Part shown: positions 1 through 9,742 of the stretch, piece by piece
Layout of the letters: every line of letters starts with the position of its first letter
Numbering within the stretch: the first letter of the stretch is position 1
Source: Centrapalus pauciflorus
Lineage: Eukaryota; Streptophyta; Magnoliopsida; Asterales; Asteraceae
NCBI GenBank assembly: GCA_020465985.1
Contig: JAANYP010003745.1
Span: forward strand, 1-64,000
Length of the DNA: 64,000 bases
Reading direction: 5' to 3'
The notes under the pieces: generated by a model
Database searches by the model: none
Told to the model about the DNA's origin: nothing
What the model saw: the letters and a program-made list of their open reading frames with translations, nothing else
Position numbers and translations under genes: made by a program

Positions 1-2
1 TT

Positions 3-368
3 AGGACAAATTCACCGAATCGTGTCATTAATCAATCTAGGTCAGCACCTCAACAAGTCTATAGGAGCACAACACCTAGCAGGGCACACACTCCAGTTAG
101 GTCACATACTCCTGTTAGACAATATGTTCCGGTAAAAGCTCAGGGATCACAGTCTGAAATGCATTATAATAAGACTTATTCTAGAGCACCACAACAAATG
201 CCTACTCAAAGGCAAAGAGTGAATCTAAATCACTCGGCACCACAACAGAATTCAGTTCAAAGGCCCAAGTCACCTGAACGGCGAGATGGGTACTTGAAAG
301 AGTTCACGTATGTGGACGAGAATGGTATTACCAAGTCAGTCATGGCTTGGGTTCCCCGTGATAACTAA
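3..368 (+). CDS. Gag C-terminal part (partial), element A
   Basis: The frame is open from the window edge to a TAA at 366-368. It encodes a basic, Gln/Pro/Ser-rich tail with a short HTPVR duplication near 90-120 and ends WVPRDN. The same tail, with the same ending, closes the gag of element B (14483 region), which shows this is the gag end. Gag forms the particle that packages the element RNA; the zinc knuckles would lie upstream of the window. Pol starts in the same frame right after the stop, so pol could only follow by readthrough, splicing or reinitiation. Confidence 0.8.
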   Translation, partial: RTNSPNRVINQSRSAPQQVYRSTTPSRAHTPVRSHTPVRQYVPVKAQGSQSEMHYNKTYSRAPQQMPTQRQRVNLNHSAPQQNSVQRPKSPERRDGYLKEFTYVDENGITKSVMAWVPRDN

Positions 369-3300
369 CCTAATTTCTTTCATGTGCAGGAGATAACTAC
401 CGGTCCAAACAACAAGTGGTTCGTCGACAGTGGTTGCTCCAGGCACATGACGGGGGAAAGAAGTCTTCTCACAGACTTCAAGGGAGGTAATAGGGGATTT
501 GTATCATTCGCGGGCAACAAAGGAGGAAATATCACTGGAACTGGAGAAGTCACTAATGGGACGATTACATTGGATCAAGTTTATCACGTTGATAAATTGG
601 TTCATAATCTCATTAGTGTATCTCAAATCTGTGATAAGAAGAACTCGGTGTTATTTACTGACACTGAGGCGTTAGTGCTAAAGCCGGGATTCAAAATACC
701 TGAAGATTGGATATTGATGCGGGCTCCAAGGAAGAATGACTTGTACATGCTCGATATGAACAAGCCAGATAATTCGATGGTTCCGATCTGCTTACTATCA
801 AAAGCTTCGGAGACGGAATCGGTTTTGTGGCACAGACGCATGGCTCACTTGCACCTAAGGAAAATGAACTACATAACGAAGAATGGTTTGGTGCAAGGTG
901 TGCCTCTGAAGAGTTTTCAGTTTGAAGACAAGTGTCTACCGTGCATGAAGGGCAAGCAACATAAAAAGACACACAAGTCCAAGAAGCTGAACTCCATAAC
1001 CTCGACATTCGATTTGTTGCATATGGACCTTTTCGGCCCTATCAACAAAAGGAGTATAGGAGGTAGTTGGTTTTGCTTAGTTATCACTGACGATTACTCA
1101 CGGTTTTCATAGGTTTTCTTTTTAGGTACGAAGGACGAGACGGCTACAAAGCTCATCGGGTTCTTAGACCAAGTGGAAAACTCCTACGGAACAAGGGTTA
1201 AACATATTCGTAGTGATAATGGGACTGAATTTAAAAACTCTGTAATTGGTGTATATTGCCTATCAAAGGGCATCGTGCATCAATTCAGTGCACCATATGA
1301 ACCTCAACAGAATGGGGTGGCCGAACGTAAAAACAGAACATTGATTGAGGCTGCAAGGACTATGCTTTCGGATTCAAAGCTTCCTACCATGTTTTGGGGG
1401 AGGCAGTGAATACCGCGTGCCATATTTTAAATAGAGTCCTTACAGTCAAATCATTGAACAAAACATGTTATGAAATTTTGAATAAACGGCCACCTAACTT
1501 AACTGGATTCGAACCGTTTGGAGTACCATGCACACTTTTAAGGACAAAACATCAACCGAAGTTTGGTGAAAAGGCTGACGAAGGATATTTCCTAGGTTAT
1601 GTGCCAAACTCACCAAACAAACGGGTTTTTAACAAAAGGAGTGGTACTGTGGAGATTGTGTATAATATTGAAGTCACAAGTTATACACATGAACCCCAAA
1701 CAGGTCCGGAATGGATATTTGACTATGATAAGTTATTTGAGTCATTTAACATTCCTTTGGATGATACTGCAGGTACAATCGATAAAGACATGGCGACGTT
1801 GCACCTAAATGACGATGGCCATATTTTTCCAAGGACCACGTTCGAATCTACGTCCGAGCCTACTGCAACTGTAGATGGGTCTCCAGAAGTTGCTAATCCA
1901 GAAGAACCTAACACTGAGAATCAGACTCAAGCATCAAGTTCTGCTTCTGAGGAAAACGTCCGTGAGGAAGAGAATGTGGAAGCTGAGCCTGTTCCCCCTT
2001 TAGGTGAAATAGGATCCAACTTAGGAGATAATCTAAGGGTAGACGAAATAGAGACCTCTAGGATTAACAAGAACCACCCTATAGATAGCATCATAGGAAA
2101 TCCTAACGAGGGTGTGAGGACTCGGAGTAGTGTAAATAACAACACTGTGTTGTTGTCGATGATAAACGACTCCGAGGCATATCACACATGTCTATATTCA
2201 TGTTTCATATCGCAAGTAGAGCCCAAAAATGTGCAAATGGCACTTAAGGACAACTCCTGGGTTGAAGCGATGCAGGAAGAACTTTCACAATTTAGGAAAC
2301 TAGAAGTGTGGGAGTTAGTTCCGTTACCTCGAGGGGAGATTGCAATAGGAACCAAATGGGTTTTTAAGTGCAAGAGAGACGATCGGGGTATAGTCACGCG
2401 CAACAAGGCGAGATTAGTTGTAAAGGGTTTCAACCAAGAGGAGGGAATCGATTACAACGAAGTGTTTGCACCTGTAGCAAGGTTAGAAGCAATTAGGTTG
2501 TTTTTAGCTTTTGCCTCCTTCAAAGGCTTTAAAGTATATCAACTGGATGTTAAGAGTGCTTTCCTGTATGGGAAAGTGAAGGAGTTGGTGTATGTAGAAC
2601 AACCGCCCGGGTTTACAGATCCTAAATATCCTGATAGAGTATATCGCTTAGATAAGGCTCTTTATGGATTACATCAGGCACCTAGAGCATGGTATGAGAC
2701 TCTATCCAACCATCTTTTAGAAAATGGCTTTGAGAGGGGTAGGATAGATAGTACTCTATTTGTGAAGAGAAAGGGAGATCACTTTATCTTGGTACAAGTG
2801 TACGTCGATGATATCATTTTTGGATCATCAGACGAACAGATGTGCAAAGATTTCGAGAAGGTTATGAAGTCTAAGTTCGAGATGAGTGCTATGGGAGAGT
2901 TGAATTTCTTTTTAGGGTTACAAGTTGACCAAAAGAAGGAAGGCATGTTTATCCATCAGACCAAGTATGTCTATGACATATTGGAGCGTTTCGGGATGGA
3001 AGGAACTAAGTTGACTGCCCACTTCAGCACGCCGATTCAAGTGAATCACAATCTCGGGCCGGGTACTGATAGTGATACCGATGTGGATCCGACTTTATAT
3101 CGGGCCATGATTGGGTCACTTATGTATTTAACTGCTTCAAGACCTGACATAATGTTTGCTGTGTGTATTTGTGCTAGGTTTCAAGCGAATCCAAAGGAGA
3201 TGCATATGAAAGCTGTGAAGCGGATTCTACGATACCTCAAGTCGAAACCGAAGCTGGGACTTTGGTATCACGCGGAGGGAGATCTAGAGTTGGAGGCGTT

Positions 3301-3757
3301 CACAGATTCAGACTACGGAGGATGCAGCTTGACGCGCAAATCAACGACTGGAGGTTGTCAGTTCCTCGGAGGGAGACTGGTATCCTGGCAATGCAAGAAA
3401 CAAACATCGGTAGCCGTGTCAACGTGCGAGGCCGAGTATGTAGCTGCTGGTAGTTGCTGTTCACAGGTTCTGTGGATACAACAACAATTGCGGGATTACG
3501 GTTTGGCTTACACTCAAACTCCTATTAGGATAGACAATCAATCTACAATTGCTATAACTAATAATCCAGTTAAACACAGTAAAACAAAGCACATAGACAT
3601 AAGGCATCATTTTATTCGTGATTGTGCTGAAAAGAACTTAATCAAACTGGTAAAGGTGGCAACAGAAGATAATAATGCTGATTTATTTACCAAAGCGTTT
3701 GATAAGTCACGGTTTGAGTATTTGATTCAACTGAATGGAATGCGCAACCCAGAGTAA
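369..3757 (+). pseudogene. Pol polyprotein (PR-INT-RT-RH), element A, broken
   Basis: Domains in order: aspartic protease with DSG at 426-434; GAG-pre-integrase/HHCC zinc region near 830-960; integrase core with MDLFGP (about 1024), DNGTEF (about 1216) and QQNGVAERKNR (about 1308), giving the DDE residues; RT with YVDD at 2801-2812; RNase H near 3300-3640 with TDSDYGG and EAEYVA motifs. Two lesions are visible: a TAG at 1110-1112 inside the integrase core, and a one-base loss in the G run near 1399-1404 (five G here, six at the matching place in element B). From 1394 the frame is open to the stop at 3755-3757. The reverse transcriptase half looks intact. Confidence 0.93.
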
Positions 3758-3820
3758 TTTGACCTTAGTAGTAGTATGTTTATTTTCTTTTAGAGTAGTA
3801 GTATTTCTTTCTTTACAGTA

Positions 3821-3912
3821 GTCTGCTAATTTAGGTAAGTTGCTAATTTAGGTAAGTTTCTAATTTAGGAAAGTTTCTATTTTTAGTAAGTTTCTATTTT
3901 TAGTAAGTTAGT
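3821..3912 (+). repeat. 17-bp tandem repeat with AG|GTAAGT cores
   Basis: Five degenerate units of about 17 bp lie just after the pol stop. The first two contain a perfect plant 5' splice-site core, AG followed by GTAAGT (GT at 3835 and 3852). Later units read GAAAGT or TAAGT. They are complementary to the U1 snRNA 5' end, but whether they are used is unknown. Confidence 0.7.
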
Positions 3913-4389
3913 AGGTTAGCTTAGTTTACTGCTTTTTGCTATGAAAAACACCAAAAAAAAAAAAGAAAGACAAAAAGTCTGAAAATTACAAAAAATACAA
4001 AAAAAAAAAAAGAGAATATCAAAAAATGAGCTAAGTCTTAGATACATAGGTTCAAAGTGACGAAAATTAGCACCGTCGTTACAGACTCTAAGTATTTAGG
4101 CTTTCACACATAATGCAACTAAACTCTAAGTGTTATACTTTATTTAGTTTGATGTGTTGGTAGGCATAATACATATAGGGAATCTCAAGGCTAATAAAAT
4201 ATTCTAGAAAAAGTCAAGCGTGTCTCTAACCTAGATGTACGACCAATCGGTCTTAATTTTTATGTACAAGACATACAAACTTTAAGTCTAAATGAGGTGT
4301 GCAAACTTTCTGGGGATGTATGGCAACATCAAATACATCTGAAAATGGAAAGAATAGAAATATCATGAAAAACTGAGAGTCGAAAACAT

Positions 4390-4561
4390 GCAACTCTGTT
4401 GTACGTAAGTACAGACCTGTTGTCTCTGTTTAGATTCGGGTTAGCAGACATGTCGCTTTGTTGTACGTCAGTACAGACCTGTCACCGCTATCTGCTAACT
4501 TTAAAAATAAACCTTAAGTCGAACTAAGACACTTTGTTGTATGAGAATACAGACCTGTGTC
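4390..4561 (+). other. Three covarying RNA hairpins in element A spacer
   Basis: Three copies share one architecture: 5-bp outer stem, 5x5 internal loop (left YYTGT-type, right GACCT), 5-bp inner stem, 4-nt loop. Hairpin 1 is 4390-4423 (inner TGTAC/GTACA, loop GTAA, outer GCAAC/GTTGT). Hairpin 2 is 4452-4485 (inner TGTAC/GTACA, loop GTCA, outer GTCGC/GTCAC with one mismatch). Hairpin 3 is 4528-4561 (inner TGTAT/ATACA, loop GAGA, outer GACAC/GTGTC). Stem bases change in pairs while the internal loop stays constant. Hairpin 2 is also enclosed by a 9-bp stem, GTTAGCAGA (4440-4448) with TCTGCTAAC (4491-4499). Function unknown. Confidence 0.72.
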
Positions 4562-5171
4562 CGATGTTTGTCTTTTAAAGAAAGTTTGCAAATACCAACA
4601 AGTTAGAATTTTTGTCTGTGTGCCTTGATCATAAAAGTATGTCTATGTCTGAGTCACGTAAGATAATTTCCTGATAAATAAAAAAGGCCAAGGGATATTC
4701 CGAAATGTAAAATGTTTAACAGGGTAAAATACCAACAATCGGCTAAATGGGTATGTCACGACAAACAATCAAAGGAATTCAAAAAATTCCTAAGTGTGAA
4801 AGTTTAAGTACTGAAGGTTAGTATCGGACATCGCTATCTGATTGAACCTCTCTTCGACTATACTCATCAAAATTATGTTGTTTAGTATTAAGCTTAGCTT
4901 GTAAATTTGTTTTTATAACTTAAGTCTAGATTAAAATTTTTAGTCAAATTTTATTTTATTTTTACCTTAGTTTAGTTTAATTTTTACTTAGGTAAAAGGT
5001 CAAAAGTTACTGAGGGTGCATTCGAAGCTGGATAAAATAAACATTGCGTGAAATATCTGTTGCTTAGGGTAAAAGAGTTGGCATAGTTTATCTGGTTACA
5101 CAATACCGTAGAAAAAAATTGGAAAAGTTGAACGTATTTCAAAATTTTCGAAATTTTTCTAAGTGTTGGTA

Positions 5172-5845
5172 ATTTCGAATCTAAGACAGACTCGAATGTG
5201 AAGTATTTCGAATCTGTCAGTAGACTCGAATCCACATAGACTCGAAGGTAGGTAGTATATATAGGTCAATAGTGAAGTCATTTATTACTTTACTGTTGTC
5301 GAATCTATATCCTCGAATCTGTCTGTGACGATCTCGAATCTGTTCTCGAGTCTACCGTATTGCTCCTAAACGACATTTTGTCGACTCTAAGGCTACTGTG
5401 TTCGATTCTACACTCATATCTAGGTATAATCAACCGGATTGTACAAGATTTTGGTAGTTTTATACACCATTTAAGGACAAATCGTCGATTTTTGAAGTTT
5501 TATTGGTCAAAATTGGGTTTTTGCTAAATAACTAAGTTTGGACCTATAAAAGATCAAATTAAAGACATAAATCAATGATTAGAACCTAGTTGAACTAATG
5601 TATGTGATTTACCAAGTTCAAAATGGTTAAAATCTTGGGTTTTTGTTGAAAATTCATATGTCGGCACTTCGAGTCTGTTCATGGACTTTCGAATCTGTTC
5701 ATAGGTTTCTCGAATCTATCATTAGATTCGAGATGACAATGATATTCGAATCTGTCCATTAGACTCGAATAGGGACTCTTCGAATCTGTCCACTACATTC
5801 GAATATGGACACTTCGAATCTGTTCCCTTCGAATCTGTACTCTAT
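5172..5845 (+). repeat. Dispersed TTCGAATCTG palindromic repeats upstream of ORF3 (element A)
   Basis: About twenty TTCGA/TCGAA cores occur here, mostly as TTCGAATCTGTC alternating with AGACTCGAAT. One pair forms a perfect 10-bp stem (5709-5718 with 5723-5732, loop TCAT). The first cluster (5172-5247) sits directly upstream of the TATA-like box; the second (5667-5838) lies in the predicted intron. The same motif is repeated in the 3' LTR of this element. Confidence 0.85.
5256..5263 (+). promoter_or_regulatory. TATA-like box, candidate ORF3 promoter (element A)
   Basis: TATATATA followed by GG lies 9 nt after the last repeat of the first TTCGAATC cluster, the same order as in the LTR of this element. 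A start site would be expected near 5290, about 700 nt before ORF3. Sequence alone cannot prove use. Confidence 0.45.
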
Positions 5846-5992
5846 TTAATTTCTTTAATTTAAATTTTATTAAACTTGTGGAAATTTAATTGTGTTAGAT
5901 TTTGTATTTAATAAAGTACAAAATAAAACAAATTTGAATTTAAACAAGTTTATTGATTTTTAATGAGTCTAACAGTTTTATTTATTGTGCAG
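5424..5992 (+). other. Predicted 5'-UTR intron before ORF3 (element A)
   Basis: The donor candidate is TAG|GTATAA (GT at 5424-5425). The acceptor is TTTATTGTGCAG, ending at 5992, with a CTAAC branch-point match at 5969-5973, 20 nt upstream. The ORF3 ATG follows two bases later. Acceptor and branch point are strong; the donor is only the best among several GT choices. Confidence 0.45.
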
Positions 5993-5994
5993 AT

Positions 5995-8900
5995 ATGGCA
6001 GTTCGTGCTTTTGTCCCTAAGCACAATATGGTGCTTCATCCGGATCATGACCTCCCTGAGGCGCAGGGATACAGGCAGATGCTAGAATTTCTTGTGGAAT
6101 CTAGGATAGGATTTGCACTATCTCATAATGTTCAGCTCATATTGCCTTATATCCGTCAATTTTACGATCATCTTCAAGTAGACTGCTCGGTCACTCCGAC
6201 AGTACTACGAACTCGCATTGCTGGACAACCGCTAGTATTTTCAGCGGATATGCTGCGTCAAGTGTTGCAGCTGGGCACTCAAGAAGAAGAGTCTGGACCG
6301 ATCGAATTCCCTCTGAACATCAGGCAAGCGGCCTTTCAGAGAATGGGATACAGTCTAGACGTGTCGAAAGTGTCCTATATGAAGAGCGGCTTAATCGGGC
6401 AATGGAGATTTCTTGCTCATGTCTTCATGGTATGTTTTGCACCAAAGAAAGCCGGGTTTGACTATATAGTTGCGAAGATCCAGTCTGGGATAGTCGCGAT
6501 GGTGTACAATCGACCATACAGTTTCTCGGAAATGTTTTTCTCCGAATTTGTTCACCAAATCACCGCTCCTGAAAATCAGTAATTCCTGCTATATCCGCGG
6601 TTCATCATGATGTTGATCAGGCACTTCTTGCCAAATCTGCCGCCATCAAATGACGTTCAGAACGTTGCTATTATGGACAAAAGGATATTCGCTGATTGTT
6701 CCTCACATCGAGGAAGATTGGCTATTCCGATCGAGCGACCGTTGTTTGGAGCTGTTTTAGACAGGAACTTTGTGGCACCAGATAATGCCAACTGGGCAGG
6801 TGAAGTAGAAGTTCAGCCTCAACAGCAACAGCAACAGCAACCGCATCAACAACAACAACAACGACGTGCACAGTCACAAAGGCGAAGACCAAGAGCTACT
6901 GCGAGTCAGACTCAGGCGTCTAGGCCTTCCACAAGTCAACAGCCAGAGCCAGAGGTACAGGAAGCAGGGCCTTCAAGTGCCGTTCCAGAATCCGAGCAAA
7001 TAGCCCAAACCTTGGAAGAAATCTGGGCGTCTGGACCTCATGCCAATGAGGAAATTACTGCAGAGTTAGTTGATCAGTTGTTACAGCCTCCGGAAGGAGC
7101 AGAAGATGTGTTTAGACAAGTTGAAGAATATGAACCTGAGCAAACTGGTACTGACGTTTTGTCATCTTCAGCAACTGAGTCAGAAGAGATGGAGGAGGTA
7201 GAAGCTGAAGCTCCAGAGTCAATGTCTGCCGATCCTGAAGTTCAAATTGGAACTTATGGTTCGCGACTGATTATCAATGAAGATGGTTCGAGGAGGCGAG
7301 AGGCCAGTGAATTGGAGGAATCAGATTTTGAAGACGAAGAGACTCCTCAGTTGGTGACAAGGCAACGGGCCAAACGTCACAGGTTTATGCAGGGGACTTC
7401 ATCACAGTCCGATGCACAACCTCCGCCTCAAACCCAGACCCAACCCCAAGATACAGCTCCATCATCACCACCTCGCGATGAACCATATATTCCATCGCCA
7501 TTACTTCCAACTCCGTTACAGTCCATTCCATCAACCTCATCATCATACGCTGACAATCAAAGATTTTTGCGCTTAAAAGATAGAGTTGACTTCCAGGAAA
7601 TCCAAATCTTTGGGCTAACGAAGACAATCGGTGAGCTTCAGAAGCATAACACAGATATTGATAAGGAGAATGCCGTTTTGAAGAAGATTGTGGAAAAGGT
7701 CCAGGAAGAAAACACGGAGTTAAAAACATTTGTTTGTGATCAGTCAGCAGAGATAAGGACGATGCGCTCCCTAATAGAGCAGTTAATGAAAAATTTACAG
7801 GCTCAGGGGGAGACGTCGTGCCGTGATCAGCAAGTACAGAGGCCGAGAGATGATGATGATGAAGATAATGAAGACAACCAAGGCAATGATCCCAGCCCTA
7901 ACAGACAGAATGAGCCAGTAGATTTTTCTGCAGCTCCGACTGCTCAATCTCAGGGGGAGCCTAGTCCAGGAGGAAAAGTAGGAGGAACAGGTGGAGAAGC
8001 AAGTTCTTCAAAGACTTTAGATAGCGACATGATAGATGCGCTAAAAGATATTGAAGAAGAGCTGATGGAATTTGATTTTGAAGAGGATATTGAAGAATTA
8101 GAAGAATTTGAAGAAGGAGAGTTTATTCCGGAAGAGATAGTTGATTGGCAACCGGAAGATGAAGTAATAGCTGATGAGGATGATGAAGCTGACGAAATAG
8201 TTGTACAGCAGAATCCTATCACTGACACTTATATGATAGATGGAGATAGAATGGTTGATATTGACATAGTGAATGCTGCCTTGAATCCTAAGTCATCGAC
8301 TGAAGAACCAGCAAGAGAGCTAAGTAACGAAGAAAAAAGGAAGCTATGGTTCAGAGCCGAAGAGAAGGAGTTGGCAATAAGGAGATCAATGAAAGTGCCT
8401 GGTACAGGGAAGCTATCTGAGCGAATATTAAGTTGGTTCTTTGACAGAGATCTTCAACTTTTTATAATTAAAAGAAAAGACGGGCTTCAGTACTTAAGGC
8501 GAACTTTGAAAGCATTCAACACCCTTCCAAAGATTGAAATCACCGCGCTTGCATGGAAAGATCTGATAAATATTGGTGATGATCCTTATGCGAATGTGAT
8601 TGAAAGAATAATAAGAAAGGAGGGGAGATCGAGGAAGTTTGAACGGTTGAGTCCAAGGGTCGGAAGAAGAGTCGAGGATAAGTCACGTATAGATCCTCTT
8701 ACAGGCCGACCTTGGATGAGGATTCAGTACAAACCAGTTAAATGCCTGAGGAAGGTACCTCTGAAGAAAATGCCACAGAATGTTTTGCAAAATCTAAAGT
8801 GGTGGTATGCTGACACGGAAACTGGGGAAGCAGTTATGGAAGACTTAGAAGAAAAAGTTATTCTTAGAGTCTATGACCCGCTTCACCTGGTAAACCTATC

Positions 8901-9039
8901 TAAAGAAGACCTGCAGACTTTGTATAACTGTAAGATTTCCAGTGACGCACATATGGATGCTGAAGCAAGTAAGTATGAAAATGTGGTCAAGGTATGCGTT
9001 GAAAAAGGTCTGTATGCTGGTAGTGTTTTGAATCAATAA
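5995..9039 (+). pseudogene. ORF3 (env-like position) of element A, one in-frame stop
   Basis: Unknown function; it occupies the place of the env-like ORF of SIRE elements. The start at 5995 (MAVRAFVPKH) is chosen because it directly follows the predicted acceptor. The frame is open for about 1,014 codons apart from one TAA at 6580-6582 (codon 196). Layout: a folded-looking N-terminal domain (codons 1-230, with IAGQPLVFSADMLRQVLQLG); a poly-Gln block (6823-6866) and basic patch; a long acidic, Ser/Pro/Gln-rich middle; a coiled coil at about 7560-7800; a very acidic stretch (8040-8210); and a compact C-terminal region (8310-9039). I see no signal peptide or convincing membrane segment, which argues against a classical envelope protein. 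The N-terminus resembles that of ORF3 in element D. Confidence 0.85.
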
Positions 9040-9087
9040 TAAACCATGTTCTTAAATCAAATGTGTGAATTATTAGAAGCTATCGTC

Positions 9088-9096
9088 AAGGGGGAG
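9088..9096 (+). promoter_or_regulatory. Polypurine tract, element A
   Basis: AAGGGGGAG lies two bases before the TGTTGG start of the 3' LTR. This is the plus-strand primer site used in reverse transcription of LTR elements. Confidence 0.85.
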
Positions 9097-9396
9097 TCTG
9101 TTGGTACATCCCGTGTGACGATAGCAGTCTAAGTTGTCTTACATTGTGATTTAGCATATGTTTGGTATATATATTATGTATGATTGATTTTTATCAGTGT
9201 TTGTATGTTTGAACTTGATGTAACGTATTACAAGAAGTTCAAACATAAAGCTCAAAGATAAAATCAGTCATAAGGTAATATCATAAGTTTCAAACACTTA
9301 GTTGTTTATGTAAAAGGCTAGATTCGAATCACTTAAGGGGATACATTCGAATCTGAGATAGATTCGAATGAGACCATAGATTCGAAAATAGGTTAG

Positions 9397-9427
9397 ATTC
9401 GAATCTGTCAGATGGACAGATTCGAAT
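9397..9427 (+). promoter_or_regulatory. Perfect 13-bp inverted repeat in the LTR of A
   Basis: ATTCGAATCTGTC (9397-9409) is followed after 5 nt by its exact reverse complement (9415-9427). It uses the same motif that is repeated upstream of ORF3 and lies about 50 bp upstream of the TATAATTA box. Confidence 0.75.
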
Positions 9428-9478
9428 GGGCCTTAGGCCAGATTCGAGGTTGGCCCACAACAGTCTCGAATCAGGGTC

Positions 9479-9486
9479 TATAATTA
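9479..9486 (+). promoter_or_regulatory. LTR TATA box (TATAATTA), element A
   Basis: TATAATTAGG lies just downstream of the TTCGAATC cluster. The same box, in the same relation to TTCGAA repeats, occurs in the B LTR at 18179-18186 on the minus strand. Confidence 0.6.
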
Positions 9487-9677
9487 GGGATAGACTCGAA
9501 TGATTAGCAGACTTTTTGCAGAATTCGTGAGGAATTGAGCATTAAGCGATCTCGAGTTTATCAGCTAGGTGAGTCCCGTTTCGGAGAGAATTAGTACGTA
9601 GGATCGTTCGTGTGTCGTTCGTTCAGCGTCTAATAGTCTCCGTGTTCCGTTGGTTGAGAGTTGTCCGTCTGACCGTC

Positions 9678-9698
9678 AACGAGGATTCCGCACTCGTT
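9678..9698 (+). promoter_or_regulatory. Conserved U5 hairpin, element A
   Basis: AACGAG and CTCGTT flank a 9-nt loop, 44 nt from the LTR end. The whole 21-nt element is identical in the otherwise diverged B LTR (17969-17989, minus), at nearly the same distance from the LTR end. Confidence 0.65.
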
Positions 9699-9742
9699 CA
9701 CGGATCCGCGTCTAGATAGATCTTGCAGTGGTAGACCTTACA

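Larger units (their letters stand above)
3758..5994 (+). other. Noncoding pol-ORF3 spacer of element A
   Basis: This 2.2-kb stretch has no credible coding region. It holds, in order: a 17-bp tandem repeat with splice-donor-like cores (3821-3912), an A-rich stretch (3940-4030), three related hairpins (4390-4561), AT-rich sequence, a dispersed TTCGAATCTG repeat (5172-5845), a TATA-like box (5256-5263), and a branch point plus acceptor directly before ORF3. These parts are listed separately. The layout resembles a promoter and 5' untranslated region for ORF3. Confidence 0.7.
1..9742 (+). mobile_element. Element A: SIRE/Maximus-type Ty1/copia retrotransposon, 5' end outside window
   Basis: Order seen: gag C-terminus, pol with protease-integrase-RT-RNase H (the copia order), noncoding spacer, ORF3, polypurine tract and 3' LTR. 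Integrase before RT defines Ty1/copia. A long extra ORF after pol is the hallmark of the SIRE/Maximus lineage. The 5' LTR, primer-binding site and most of gag lie left of the window. Pol carries a nonsense codon and a frameshift and ORF3 one nonsense codon, so this copy is inactive but fairly young. Coding parts are close to those of element B on the opposite strand. Confidence 0.93.
9099..9742 (+). repeat. 3' LTR of element A
   Basis: The LTR begins TGTTGG after the polypurine tract and ends CCTTACA. The end is set by comparison with the 5' LTR of element B, which ends CCTTACA two bases before its primer-binding site. Length is 644 bp. It contains about ten TTCGAATC motifs (9310-9500), a perfect 13-bp-stem hairpin at 9397-9427, a TATAATTA box at 9479-9486 and a U5 hairpin at 9678-9698. 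The TATAATTAGG box and the U5 hairpin are shared with B although most of the LTR is not alignable by eye. Confidence 0.85.

Noticed and set aside
691..1008. Antisense ORF within element A pol
   Set aside because: Shadow of the protease/integrase coding strand.
5995..9039. ORF3 as a true envelope glycoprotein
   Set aside because: No signal peptide, no clear transmembrane segment, and a long acidic low-complexity middle; only the position matches env.
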